This document shows positions 1 to 9,070 of a stretch of DNA of 64,000 nucleotides, piece by piece. A program made the position numbers and the translations under genes. The notes beneath the pieces were generated by a model, which saw nothing but the letters and a program-made list of their open reading frames with translations, was not told the origin of the DNA and did no database searches. Source of the stretch: an uncultured Alphaproteobacteria bacterium (lineage in GTDB: Bacteria; Pseudomonadota; Alphaproteobacteria; MPNO01; UBA2964); contig OX638326.1 in assembly GCA_951812775.1 (NCBI GenBank), positions 3,887,180 through 3,951,179 on the forward strand. Reading direction: 5' to 3'. Every line of letters starts with the position of its first letter. Position 1 is the first letter of the stretch.

Positions 1-1209
1 GTCGAAAGCCATCTCGTGGAAGCGCTGAGTAAGGCATCCAGCCGGTGCGAAATGGTTTGGCGCGAAGCTCGCCCGAAAAGTGATTTTGCGGCGGTTTCGG
101 AGTCCTTGTCTGAAGTGCTCGGTCTCGTTCGGCAGAAAGCGCAAACCAAGGCAAAGGTTCTCGGTGTTACGCCTTACGAAGCTCTTCTGGATCAGTTTGA
201 GCCCGATACCCGAATAGCGGATATCGAAAACCTTTTCGACGACCTCGCGGCTTATTTGCCTGAATTTCTCGACAGGGCTTTGGCCTGCCAGGAATCGGCG
301 GGAGAGCCGCTTCTACCTGAAGGCCCATTTGATCTTTCGGCACAAAAGGCGCTCGCCGCGAAATTAATGGAACATGTCGGCTTCGATTTTGATCATGGTC
401 GACTGGATATCAGCCTCCATCCCTTTTGTGGCGGCGTACCGGACGATGTACGGATTACCACGCGTTACGAGGAGGACGATTTTGCCCAGAGTTTGATGGG
501 CGTGCTGCATGAAACCGGACACGCCATGTATGAGCGGGGACTTCCCGCAGACTGGCGGTTGCAACCGGTTGGGCAGGCCCGCGGTATGGCGCTCCACGAA
601 AGCCAATCTTTGCTGGTGGAAATGCAAGTATGCCGGGGTATGGAGTTTCTAACATTTGCGGCACCGCTTATGCAAGCGGCGTTCGACGGTGCAGGGCCTG
701 CCTGGGATCCAACTAATATGCAGAAATTGCAGGCGCGGGTAGAGCGCGGCTTTATTCGGGTCGATGCAGATGAAGTGACCTATCCGGCACATGTGATTTT
801 AAGGTATCGGCTCGAACGGGCATTGATTGCCGGTGATATGGAAATTGCCGATCTTCCAGCTGCGTGGAACGATGGTATGCAGGAACTATTGGGTATTGTG
901 CCGGATAGTGACCGGGTCGGTTGTTTGCAGGATATCCACTGGTTCGATGGCGCATTTGGGTATTTCCCGACCTACACCATGGGCGCCCTTGCCGCCGCTC
1001 AGATTTTCCAGGCGGCTTGTGCTGCGGATCCGGCGATATTGTCCGGTATTGAGAAGGGTGACTTTGGCGCCCTCATGGTCTGGTTAAGAAGTAATATTCA
1101 TGGCAAAGGCTCCTTTGGGACCACAGAGGAGATTCTCGTAGAAGCGACCGGTGCGCCTTTAGGTACCGAGGCCTTTAAATCGCATCTCGAAAGCCGTTAT
1201 CTCAATTGA
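1..1209 (+). CDS. Carboxypeptidase Taq-type metallopeptidase (M32), 5' end outside window
   Basis: Zinc carboxypeptidase of family M32, a cytoplasmic enzyme that removes C-terminal residues from peptides. The zinc motif HETGH is encoded at 508-522, and the C-terminal half carries the family's conserved run ending in the GTTEEILVEATG segment. The reading frame is open back to base 1, so the GTG at 16 is not a real start. About 400 residues are visible, against roughly 500 for the family, so the first hundred or so lie outside the window. The next gene, thrC, starts 110 bases downstream on the same strand. No terminator is obvious between them. Confidence 0.9.
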   Translation, partial: VESHLVEALSKASSRCEMVWREARPKSDFAAVSESLSEVLGLVRQKAQTKAKVLGVTPYEALLDQFEPDTRIADIENLFDDLAAYLPEFLDRALACQESAGEPLLPEGPFDLSAQKALAAKLMEHVGFDFDHGRLDISLHPFCGGVPDDVRITTRYEEDDFAQSLMGVLHETGHAMYERGLPADWRLQPVGQARGMALHESQSLLVEMQVCRGMEFLTFAAPLMQAAFDGAGPAWDPTNMQKLQARVERGFIRVDADEVTYPAHVILRYRLERALIAGDMEIADLPAAWNDGMQELLGIVPDSDRVGCLQDIHWFDGAFGYFPTYTMGALAAAQIFQAACAADPAILSGIEKGDFGALMVWLRSNIHGKGSFGTTEEILVEATGAPLGTEAFKSHLESRYLN

Positions 1210-1319
1210 TTCCGTTGGCAAAATGAAGTGCGACGATGTATTGCTCCACGCGGGCGACGCCGATAATCTGTGCCGCCTTCAAAACCCGGATTACGCCGGG
1301 GTAGGGCAAGGAGAATAGA

Positions 1320-2717
1320 TTGCGGTATGTGAGCACAAGGGGCACAGCGCCTGTCCTTGAATTTGAAGATGCAGTCCTCGCGGGGTTAGCGCGTGATGGC
1401 GGTCTTTATGTGCCGGAGGAATGGCCGCAATTTTCAGCGGTTCAGTTCCGCGCCATGCGTGGCCAGCCATATGCTGACATAGCCTTTCAAATCATGCAGC
1501 CCTTTGTCGATGGCGCGGTTGATGACGACACGCTGAAATCGATTTGTGATGAGTCCTACAATGGCTTTAGCCACGACGCTGTCGCGCCCTTTCAACAGCT
1601 CGACGATAATCTCTTTCTGCTGGAGCTGTTCCACGGTCCAACTTTGGCGTTTAAGGATTTTGCGTTGCAAGTCCTGGGACGATTATTTGATACTATTCTC
1701 GCACGACGAGGTGAGCGCATAACGATTGTCGGCGCGACCTCTGGTGATACAGGCTCCGCCGCTATTGAGGCCTGTCGCGGCCGTGAGGCTATCGAAATTT
1801 TTATTCTACATCCTAAAGGGCGGGTTTCTGACATTCAGCGGTGTCAGATGACGAGTGTGACGGAAGCGAATGTCCACAATATCGCTATCCAAGGCACGTT
1901 TGATGATTGTCAGGATCTCGTCAAAGAAATGTTCAATGACGAGGATTTCCGATCAGAGCAGAATCTCTCTGCGGTAAACTCGATCAATTGGGCAAGGATT
2001 ATGGCCCAGGTGGTTTATTACGTCTCTTCTGCTCTGAGCCTCGGGGCTCCTGATCGGTCAATCGCCTATGCGGTTCCGACGGGCAACTTTGGCGATATCT
2101 TTGCCGGATATGTTGCCTCCAAAATCGGTTTACCGATCGAACGATTGATCATTGGAACCAACACAAACGATATTCTGGCGCGATTTATGGAAACTGGCGC
2201 AATGGAGGCGCGCGACGTTGTGCCGACACTGAGTCCAGCAATGGATATCCAGGTATCGAGTAATTTCGAACGCCTGCTGTTTGATCTTTATGGTCGCGAT
2301 GGACGGATCGTTAGCCAGGCGCTGACGGCTTTTCGGGAAAGCGGGACGATGACAGCTCCTAGCGATGTTTTGGACAAAGCCCGGGAATTGTTTGCAGCGG
2401 CACGGTTGGACGATGACGGTATCAAGGCTCAGATCGCGGCGACGTATGAGAAGTCGGGTGTTATTGTCGACCCTCACACCGCGACTGGCTTGCATGCGGC
2501 ACAAATCTGTGCGCCAGATCCTTCGGTGCCTGTGGTTTCTTTATCCACTGCGCACCCGGCAAAATTCCCGGACGCTGTTGAAACGGCGATTGGTATAAAG
2601 CCATCTTTGCCGCCAAGTCTTGTTGATTTACTTGAGCGGCCTGAAAGGCTGGATACCTTACCCAACGATCTTTCGGTCGTTCAGAAATTTGTTCGGGAAC
2701 GGGCAACCAATAAATGA
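1320..2717 (+). CDS. thrC: Threonine synthase
   Basis: PLP-dependent enzyme converting O-phosphohomoserine to threonine, the last step of threonine synthesis. The protein has 465 residues, normal for the long (E. coli-like) class. The PLP lysine is K112 in LAFKDFA, and the phosphate-binding GATSGDTGSAA loop follows at about residue 140. The start is TTG at 1320, chosen because AAGGAG at 1308-1313 sits 6 bases ahead and the product then begins MRYVSTRG as in homologues. The stop overlaps the next start (ATGA at 2714-2717), so thrC and the M16 peptidase were translationally coupled. The partner homoserine kinase gene lies in another operon of this window (11781-12749). Confidence 0.95.
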   Translation: MRYVSTRGTAPVLEFEDAVLAGLARDGGLYVPEEWPQFSAVQFRAMRGQPYADIAFQIMQPFVDGAVDDDTLKSICDESYNGFSHDAVAPFQQLDDNLFLLELFHGPTLAFKDFALQVLGRLFDTILARRGERITIVGATSGDTGSAAIEACRGREAIEIFILHPKGRVSDIQRCQMTSVTEANVHNIAIQGTFDDCQDLVKEMFNDEDFRSEQNLSAVNSINWARIMAQVVYYVSSALSLGAPDRSIAYAVPTGNFGDIFAGYVASKIGLPIERLIIGTNTNDILARFMETGAMEARDVVPTLSPAMDIQVSSNFERLLFDLYGRDGRIVSQALTAFRESGTMTAPSDVLDKARELFAAARLDDDGIKAQIAATYEKSGVIVDPHTATGLHAAQICAPDPSVPVVSLSTAHPAKFPDAVETAIGIKPSLPPSLVDLLERPERLDTLPNDLSVVQKFVRERATNK

Positions 2718-3895
2718 CAGTCGAAACTACTAAGCTTGCCAACGGCCTGACTATTGTCACTGACCGTCTCGAGACTGTTGAGACGGTGTCGCTCGGGGTG
2801 TGGGTACAGGCCGGTGCGCGATTTGAAACCGCCGCCAATAACGGTGTCTCGCATTTGCTTGAGCATATGGCCTTTAAAGGCACCTCCCGCCGTAGTGCGC
2901 GCGACATCGCAGAAGAAATTGAAGCAGTTGGCGGGCATCTGAATGCCTTTACATCGCGGGAGATTACGGCGTTTCATGCCACGATCCTGAAAGACAATGT
3001 CGACGTTGCCATCGATATTATTGGCGATATTTTGCAGAACTCAATTTTTGATCAACAGGAGCTGGAGCGCGAGCGGGCGGTCGTGCTGCAGGAAATCGGT
3101 CAGGCATTTGATACTCCTGATGATATTGTCTTTGATCATTTCCAAAGCACAGCATTTCCTGATCAACCCTTAGGGCGATCCGTTCTGGGACCACCGGAAA
3201 TCGTTGCCTCCATGACCCGCGATACGTTGATGGGATATATGGGCACGCATTATACGCCGCCACGAATGATTTTTGCGGCCGCTGGAAAGCTTGATCACGA
3301 AGCCGTTGTTGCGATGGTTGAAGGGCAGTTTGGTGGAATTAATGCCGGTGAACTGGAGCAACCGGCTGCTGCATTGTATACCGGTGGCAACAGGCGAGAG
3401 GCTCGAGATTTAGAACAGGTGCATTTTGTGCTTGGGTTCGAGTCCGCTAGTTTCCACGATCCCGACTACTATGCCATTGCCGTCGCCGCTTCGACGCTTG
3501 GCGGTGGAATGTCCTCTCGGCTTTTTCAGGAAATACGCGAGAAACGCGGTCTGGTTTATTCGATATACGGGTTTAACTCGGCCTATGCCGATGGCGGTCT
3601 TTTTGGCATCTACGCCGGAACTGGTGAGGAGGGCTTGGCCGAATTGGTTCCGGTTCTGTGTGAAGAGCTGATCAAATCAACAGGGTCAATTGAAGAAAAA
3701 GAACTGAGCCGCGCTCGCGCGCAAATGCGTACTGGCGTTGTGATGTCTCTTGAAAATACGGCAGCTCGGGCTGAACAAATCGCACGGCAAATGGCAGTCT
3801 TTGGACGCGTGCTACCAATCGAAGAACTGATCGAGGAAGTAGAAGCGCTGAGCTGTAAAGATATTGAGATGGCGATTAGCCGGTTGGGCGCCTCT

Positions 3896-5171
3896 AAACA
3901 CCTCGTCATTTTGGCCATGATCTGCTTCACTTCTCTCATCGGCTTGATGGAGGATGGAATGTCGGCTCAGCCCGGTTTTTTCGATCTTGATGAGCGTTAC
4001 GCGGCGCTGTCGGCGGCGGGTGATCCGTTGCTTCGGCTTGGTGAGTTGGTCGATTTCGAGTTGTTTCGCCGGCCCTTGATCCGGGCGCTACGTCGCTCGG
4101 ACCGGCGCCAGGGTGGCCGGCCTCCCTATGACCCCGTTCTGATGTTCAAGATCCTGGTGTTGCAGGCACTATACAATCTCTCGGATGATCAAACCGAGTT
4201 CCAGATCCGCGACCGGCTGTCTTTCATGCGGTTCCTGGGCCTGGGGCTTCACGCCCGGGTGCCGGACGCCAAGACGATCTGGCTGTTCCGTGAGTTGCTG
4301 GTGCAGGCCAAGGCGATCGAGGCGTTGTTCGATCGCTTCGACGAACACCTGCGCGGCCATGGCTACCTGGCGCTGTCGGGCCAGATCGTCGATGCCACGA
4401 TCGTCGCGGCGCCCAGGCAGCGCAACAGCGTTCCGGAGAAGGTGGCGTTGAAGGCCGGCAAGGTGCCAGAGGAGTGGAAGGACAAGCCGGCCAAGCTGGC
4501 CCAGAAAGACCGGGATGCGCGCTGGACCATGAAGCGTGGCCGAGTGAAGCGTCTGGAGGATGGGCACCCCAAGGGGCCGGAGATCATGGTGCCGGCGTTT
4601 GGCTACAAGAACCACATCTCCACGGACCGGCGGCACGGGTTGATCCGCAAGTGGCGCGTCACCGATGCCGCCGCCAATGACGGCCGCCAGCTCGCCGGTC
4701 TGATCGATCCGGAGAACACGGCGAGCCCGGTCTGGGCGGATACCGCCTATCGGTCCAAGCGTAACGAGAAGATGCTGGCGCGCCAAGGCAAGCGCTCCCA
4801 GATCCACTTCCGCAAGCCGCGCGGCAAGCCGATGCCGGCGACCCTGGCCAAGGCCAACGCGGCGCGCTCGGCGGTACGCTCCGCCGTCGAGCATGTCTTC
4901 GCCCATCAGAAAGGCTTGATGGCGCTCTCGGTTCGGACCATCGGCATCGCCCGGGCCGAGGCCAAGATCGGCATGACCAATCTGGCGTATAACATGCGCC
5001 GTTTCCTCTGGCTCCAGGGGCGAAGTGCGCCCACATGACGCCGGAACGGCCGGTTCGACCGGCTAAACCGATCAAATCGACGCAAAACGGCTCGAAAAAC
5101 CGACACTCAGACGCGCCCACCCGGTCAAATCACGCCGCAAGCGGCCAAACCGAACGTTCTTCGAGGTGTCC
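3896..5171 (+). mobile_element. IS5-family insertion sequence
   Basis: The element is about 1.28 kb. Its ends are marked by an inverted ACACCTCG at 3898-3905 and CGAGGTGT at 5162-5169, with TTTGGCC a short way inside each end. The interior is clearly more GC-rich than the flanks. It encodes one transposase and interrupts the M16 peptidase gene. I could not find a clean target-site duplication. The only shared flank is CCGGTTG at 3880-3886 and 5170-5176, which does not sit symmetrically on the inverted ends, so the outer boundaries are good to about 10 bases only. Confidence 0.8.
3959..5038 (+). CDS. IS5-family DDE transposase
   Basis: Transposase of 359 residues beginning MSAQPGFFDLDERYAAL. 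ATG 3959 is chosen because a ribosome site (ATGGAGGA at 3947-3954) lies just upstream and family members begin the same way. The DDE triad is visible: D in VDATIV (codon 4391), D in WADTAYRS (codon 4739) and E in VEHVFAHQK (codon 4889). The N-terminal GGRPPYDPVLMFK region is the usual helix-turn-helix of this group. The frame is open upstream into the M16 peptidase, so a fused product could be made from the thrC transcript. The gene looks intact and potentially active. Confidence 0.93.
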   Translation: MSAQPGFFDLDERYAALSAAGDPLLRLGELVDFELFRRPLIRALRRSDRRQGGRPPYDPVLMFKILVLQALYNLSDDQTEFQIRDRLSFMRFLGLGLHARVPDAKTIWLFRELLVQAKAIEALFDRFDEHLRGHGYLALSGQIVDATIVAAPRQRNSVPEKVALKAGKVPEEWKDKPAKLAQKDRDARWTMKRGRVKRLEDGHPKGPEIMVPAFGYKNHISTDRRHGLIRKWRVTDAAANDGRQLAGLIDPENTASPVWADTAYRSKRNEKMLARQGKRSQIHFRKPRGKPMPATLAKANAARSAVRSAVEHVFAHQKGLMALSVRTIGIARAEAKIGMTNLAYNMRRFLWLQGRSAPT

Positions 5172-5275
5172 GGTTGCTTTCGAGCAAGCCGACTGTAGCA
5201 GCTTTTGGTCCCGTTAGCTGGTTGCCCGGCTATGAAGAAATTTCAGACTGTTTGAAAGCTGCCTGAGCTCAGGCG

Positions 5276-5860
5276 TTAAGCGTGACCGGCTTCACCGGAT
5301 AGCATGTTGAAATCGATACCGATTTTGCCCATTGCCTTTTCCCATTTGGTATCGGGGTCGATCCCGAAGACCAGATCGTTGTCAGCAGGCACACAAAGCC
5401 ATCCATTCGCCTGGATTTCCTGATCGAGTTGCCCAGGTGCCCAACCGGCATAGCCCAGCGCGAGTATGCTTTTATTGGGGCCATCACCATCGGCAATGGA
5501 TTTAAGAATGTCGACAGTCGCTGTTAAAGCAACGCTATCATCGATGACCAGTGTTGCGTCCTGAACATAATCGGCTGAATGGAGTACGAAACCCCGACCT
5601 GTTTCAACGGGGCCACCAAAATGCACGCGAATTTCTCTATTGCTCGCGCCGGAATCAATATTCAACTGGTCGAGGAGCTCCGGGAAGCTGACGCTCTCGA
5701 CGATTTTATTGATCACCAACCCCATTGCGCCATCAGAGGTGTGAGTGCAGACATAGACAACAGAGCGGGTAAACCGGTCGTCACGCATTTGCGGCATGGC
5801 GATAAGCAGGTTCCCAGTAAGATAGCTGGAGGTGTCTTCGTTTTCCAGTGTATCAGTCAT
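5276..5860 (-). CDS. yqgE: YqgE/AlgH family protein (UPF0301)
   Basis: Protein of 194 residues with the family's opening [15 protein letters not shown], then [26 protein letters not shown] and, near the C-terminus, the [15 protein letters not shown] block. Length and architecture are normal. The family's biochemical role is not established. In many proteobacteria yqgE neighbours redox or Holliday-junction genes; here it is divergent from a ScsB-type disulfide reductase, with 117 bases between the starts. It converges on the tail of the interrupted M16 gene, with the stops 10 bases apart. Confidence 0.93.
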   Translation of the reverse strand: MTDTLENEDTSSYLTGNLLIAMPQMRDDRFTRSVVYVCTHTSDGAMGLVINKIVESVSFPELLDQLNIDSGASNREIRVHFGGPVETGRGFVLHSADYVQDATLVIDDSVALTATVDILKSIADGDGPNKSILALGYAGWAPGQLDQEIQANGWLCVPADNDLVFGIDPDTKWEKAMGKIGIDFNMLSGEAGHA

Positions 5861-5977
5861 GCCAATTCCAATGATAGTGCAGTCTAGCGAGAATCGTTAG
5901 AACACGCACATTTTACCGATAAGTTACGCGTTGATGCCTATATAATATCCTAACAATGATTCAATAACGAAAAAGCT

Positions 5978-8125
5978 TTGGCAATTTTAAGGCAAATATC
6001 AGTGTTTCGCGGTTTAATTGGCATAATTTCTGTTGTTTTGGGGCTTTTGACGGCGTTTGGCGCCGCTTTTGCGGCTGCGGGTCCCTGGTGGTCGACGGAT
6101 CATGGCGCGGTTCGCCTGATCGCAGAGAGCAATGCAGTCGGTTCGGCAAACACCGTCCGGCTTGGACTTCATTTCAAGATGAAGCCAGGCTGGAAGATTT
6201 ATTGGCGGTCACCGGGTGATGCAGGCTTTCCTCCCCGGCCGAATTGGGCAGGATCAAAAAACCTCGGTGATATAAAAATTGATTGGCCGGCTCCAACTCG
6301 CTTCAGCGTTCTAGGGTTGGAAACCATTGGCTATAAGAAGGAGGTGGTTTTACCGTTGACGTTGAAGCCAATTGAACCCGGTAAGCCCCTCAGCATTAAC
6401 GCTTCCGTTCCGTATCTCACCTGTGAAGAAATTTGTGTGCCGTACGAGGCAAAGTTGACGCTGGCCCTACCGGCCGGACCTGAAACGTCTTCAATAGAAG
6501 GCTTTCTGGTCAACAAATTTGTGTCATTAGTGCCAAAGAAAGTGACAGGCGCGACTAGCCAAATTGACTCGGTGTCGGTCATCGGACCAGCTGGTAAGCA
6601 AACTCTTCAGATTGCTGCTGCGACCTCCGGAAAGCTGGACCTTTTGATTGAAGGACCGCGCGGCTTTCGTTTCAGCAAAGCTAAAATCGTTACGCGAAAT
6701 AGTGATGGGAAAACGGTATTTGCTTCGCTTGTTTCGCCGCCGATTAAATCAGTAAAAGCGGGAAATCCGTTAGATATCGCTGGCAAAGAAATAATCCTGA
6801 CACTGCTAGGCGATACCAAGGGCGCTATTGAGCTAAAAACGAAACCAGCGGCGCAGACGATCATTCAAACGCCGCCGCCGGTATCCATTGGAACGTTTCT
6901 GAGCATCCTGGCGCTGGCTGTGCTCGGCGGGTTGATCCTCAACCTGATGCCCTGCGTGTTGCCAGTTCTGTCTCTGAAATTGTTATCGGTGATTGGTCAT
7001 GGCGGGGAAGAACCGCGCGTCGTGCGCAAGGGCTTTCTGGCTGCGGCGGCGGGTATTTTAGTGTCCTTTCTAATCTTGGGATCAGCCGCTGTTATCCTGA
7101 AGGCCGCAGGTCAGGCAACTGGCTGGGGTATTCAGTTCCAGCAACCAGCCTTTCTGACGGCTATGGCCGTTATTGTGGCGCTTTTTGCCGCCAACCTCTG
7201 GGGGCTTTTTGAAATACGCTTACCATCATTTCTATCTGATCGTGCCGCGACGGCAGGACAAGGGCAGGGGATGGCAGGCCATTTTGCGACCGGCGCCTTT
7301 GCAGCTTTGCTGGCAACGCCCTGTTCGGCACCGTTTCTTGGCACAGCCGTCGGTTTCGCTTTGGCGCGTGGTGCGTTTGATATCTACGCGATCTTCACGG
7401 CTCTTGGATTAGGTTTGGCTCTTCCGTATTTGCTCGTTGCGGCGTTTCCCGCAATGGCGAACAGATTTCCCAAGCCCGGCGCCTGGATGATCACGCTACG
7501 GAAAATTCTGGCTTTTGTGTTGGTCTCCACAGCGGTGTGGTTGCTAACCGTGCTGGACACGCAGATTGGCCGAACCGCGGCATTTGCGACAGCTGGTTTG
7601 CTGATTGTTATGGTATCGGTCATTGCCTTTCATCATCGCGTTTCGGAAACGCAACGCAAATTGGTCACGTCTGGCGCCGTTGTCTTTGGTCTCCTGGCAA
7701 TTCTGGTGCCACCCCAACTAGGTCAGACTACCGACCGACCCGTGTCAGAAGCCGCAGCCCATTGGCAGCCATTTGATCCTCAGGCAATTGATCGTCATGT
7801 CGCGGCCGGCAAAACTGTTTTTGTAGATGTCACAGCGGATTGGTGCGTGACATGCAAGGTCAACAAGGCATTGGTTCTCGATACGGCAGAGATCAGCAAA
7901 CGGTTAAAAGACAAAAACATTGTGGCGATGCAAGCGGATTGGACGCGGCCCGACCCCGTTATCACAGCCTTCCTGCAACGGTTTATGCGTTACGGTATTC
8001 CGTTCAATGTGGTTTTTGGGCCGAAGGCCCCGCGAGGTATCGTCCTTCCTGAATTGCTGCGCCGGGACTCTGTGCTCACAGCGCTTGATGGTGCAGGAAC
8101 TGGAAAAGCACTCGTAAAGAAATAA
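5978..8125 (+). CDS. ScsB/DsbD-type protein-disulfide reductase
   Basis: Membrane protein of 715 residues that passes electrons from cytoplasmic thioredoxin to periplasmic thiol proteins. Order: signal/anchor segment (about 12-34); periplasmic DsbD-like domain with paired cysteines in LTCEEICVP (about residue 150); a hydrophobic DsbD core from about residue 305, with its redox cysteines in LMPCVLPVLS and ATPCSAPFLG; and a C-terminal thioredoxin domain with WCVTC (about residue 623). All expected cysteines are present. The start is TTG 5978, followed by a short basic segment and a membrane segment; a GTG 24 bases later is an alternative. The gene lies between yqgE and a peroxiredoxin, an arrangement that fits a cell-envelope redox role. 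Confidence 0.9.
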   Translation: MAILRQISVFRGLIGIISVVLGLLTAFGAAFAAAGPWWSTDHGAVRLIAESNAVGSANTVRLGLHFKMKPGWKIYWRSPGDAGFPPRPNWAGSKNLGDIKIDWPAPTRFSVLGLETIGYKKEVVLPLTLKPIEPGKPLSINASVPYLTCEEICVPYEAKLTLALPAGPETSSIEGFLVNKFVSLVPKKVTGATSQIDSVSVIGPAGKQTLQIAAATSGKLDLLIEGPRGFRFSKAKIVTRNSDGKTVFASLVSPPIKSVKAGNPLDIAGKEIILTLLGDTKGAIELKTKPAAQTIIQTPPPVSIGTFLSILALAVLGGLILNLMPCVLPVLSLKLLSVIGHGGEEPRVVRKGFLAAAAGILVSFLILGSAAVILKAAGQATGWGIQFQQPAFLTAMAVIVALFAANLWGLFEIRLPSFLSDRAATAGQGQGMAGHFATGAFAALLATPCSAPFLGTAVGFALARGAFDIYAIFTALGLGLALPYLLVAAFPAMANRFPKPGAWMITLRKILAFVLVSTAVWLLTVLDTQIGRTAAFATAGLLIVMVSVIAFHHRVSETQRKLVTSGAVVFGLLAILVPPQLGQTTDRPVSEAAAHWQPFDPQAIDRHVAAGKTVFVDVTADWCVTCKVNKALVLDTAEISKRLKDKNIVAMQADWTRPDPVITAFLQRFMRYGIPFNVVFGPKAPRGIVLPELLRRDSVLTALDGAGTGKALVKK

Positions 8126-8149
8126 GCGGCGAATAGCTCCCCTGATGGG

Positions 8150-8259
8150 GTGACATTCACACTTTCATACCCTATCTATTTGTCGAGATACCGTCAGGCT
8201 GGGCAATGACTGTTGATTGAGTGACATTCACACTTTCATACCCTATCTATTTGTCGAGA
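8150..8259. repeat. 39-bp perfect direct repeat, two copies 71 bp apart
   Basis: Identical 39-base copies lie at 8150-8188 and 8221-8259, in the 199-base gap between the ScsB-type reductase and the peroxiredoxin. The unit starts GTGACATTCACACTTTC and ends TTTGTCGAGA. Similarity extends weakly upstream (TGATnGn precedes both copies), as expected of an ageing tandem duplication with a period of about 71. The second copy ends 65 bases before the peroxiredoxin start, so the duplication lies in that gene's leader or promoter. A weak sigma-70-like pair could be drawn inside each copy, but I would not rely on it. Confidence 0.9.
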
Positions 8260-8324
8260 AACGATAACCTGGGCCTGGTTCTGCCGGGCATACCCAACAT
8301 CAATTTATTTGAAGGAGATCAGCA

Positions 8325-8804
8325 ATGGCAGTCCAAGAAGGCGACAAAGTACCAGCGGCAACTTTTAAGGTAATGGGAGCAGAGGGCCCACAGGATATAA
8401 CCAGCGAAGAGCTTTTTGCCGAAAAGACTGTGGCGCTGTTTTCTGTACCGGGTGCTTTTACACCGACCTGTTCCGCCAAGCATCTTCCAGGCTTTGTTGA
8501 AAAGGCCGCTGATCTCAAATCAAAAGGCGTTGATGCCATCGCCTGTACCGCCGCCAATGACGTCTTTGTCATGGATGCGTGGGGTAAAGATCAAAACGTT
8601 GGTGATATCGCGATGCTGGCGGATGGCAGTGCCGATTTCGCGAAAGCGCTGGGACTTGAGCTTGATCTGACGGCTCGTGGCATGGGCATGCGGGCGCAAC
8701 GTTACTCAATGGTCGTCAAAGATGGTGTCATCGAAAAGCTTAACGTCGAAGAAGGCGGTGCCTTTGAGGTTTCCAGCGCCGAACATATGCTTGGACAGCT
8801 CTAA
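8325..8804 (+). CDS. Peroxiredoxin, Prx5/AhpE-like (hybrid glutaredoxin-type) family
   Basis: Cytoplasmic thiol peroxidase of 159 residues that reduces H2O2 and organic hydroperoxides. The peroxidatic cysteine is C49 in the signature PGAFTPTCS; a second cysteine, C74 (IACTAAND), is in the usual place. A strong ribosome site (AAGGAGATC near 8311) precedes ATG 8325. The duplicated 39-bp leader segment just upstream suggests its own regulation. A clear terminator follows. The gene sits downstream of the envelope disulfide reductase on the same strand. Confidence 0.94.
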   Translation: MAVQEGDKVPAATFKVMGAEGPQDITSEELFAEKTVALFSVPGAFTPTCSAKHLPGFVEKAADLKSKGVDAIACTAANDVFVMDAWGKDQNVGDIAMLADGSADFAKALGLELDLTARGMGMRAQRYSMVVKDGVIEKLNVEEGGAFEVSSAEHMLGQL

Positions 8805-8828
8805 TACATTCCGAGAAATTTGAGTTTT

Positions 8829-8866
8829 TACGGCGGTGTCCTTTTAGGGTGCCGCCGTATTTCTTT
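8829..8866 (+). terminator. Rho-independent terminator after peroxiredoxin
   Basis: An 8-bp stem (TACGGCGG at 8829-8836 with CCGCCGTA at 8852-8859) is closed by a loop and followed by TTTCTTT. It lies 25 bases past the peroxiredoxin stop. Confidence 0.8.
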
Positions 8867-8881
8867 CAGGAAAGATAAAAA

Positions 8882-8953
8882 ATGCGCGCTATTGGCATAA
8901 TGGAGTTTGGCGGTCCAGAGGCACTTGAGCAGTTGAAGTGCCGAGGCTTATAA
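8882..8953 (+). pseudogene. N-terminal stub of a zinc-type alcohol dehydrogenase/quinone oxidoreductase
   Basis: ATG 8882 opens a 23-codon frame beginning MRAIGIMEFGGPEALEQL, the characteristic start of medium-chain NAD(P)H:quinone oxidoreductases. It then diverges and stops at TAA 8951. A purine-rich site (GGAAAGATAAAA) precedes it. Nothing of the remaining 300 or so codons is visible before the next gene, so this is a truncated remnant left by a deletion. Confidence 0.6.
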
Positions 8954-9070
8954 AAGGCCGGAAGCAGGCGGTACACGGGGTCGATTGGTAATCGAATTTT
9001 GAGAAATCAAACAAGTCCGTTCGGGCATAAACTTCGACATGCCAATGTCTTGCAGATTAAAGTCTCTTAT

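Larger units (their letters stand above)
2714..5266 (+). pseudogene. M16 zinc peptidase (processing-peptidase-like) interrupted by an IS5-family element
   Basis: The N-terminal 395 or so codons (2714 to about 3898) encode a pitrilysin-family peptidase with the inverted zinc motif HLLEH (residues 47-51) and the GGGMSSRLFQEIREKRGL segment of the second domain. The insertion element follows at once. The missing C-terminus resumes after it at about 5171-5266: in the frame ending at TGA 5264 it reads KPTVAAFGPVSW and then about a dozen more codons. The intact protein would be about 420 residues. The broken frame runs without a stop into the transposase, giving a 774-codon chimeric frame. Loss of the last 25-30 residues probably destabilises the C-terminal domain, but the active-site half is intact, so residual function cannot be excluded. 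Confidence 0.85.

Noticed and set aside
4169-4906. Long antisense reading frame inside the transposase gene
   Set aside because: It mirrors the GC-rich transposase codons on the opposite strand, has no family match, and no ribosome site.
5035-5217. Short frame at the right end of the insertion element
   Set aside because: It overlaps the inverted end and the M16 remnant in another frame, with no coding features.
8150-8259. Mini-CRISPR array
   Set aside because: Only two copies, no cas genes, no leader, and traces of similarity outside the repeat. A tandem duplication is the simpler reading.
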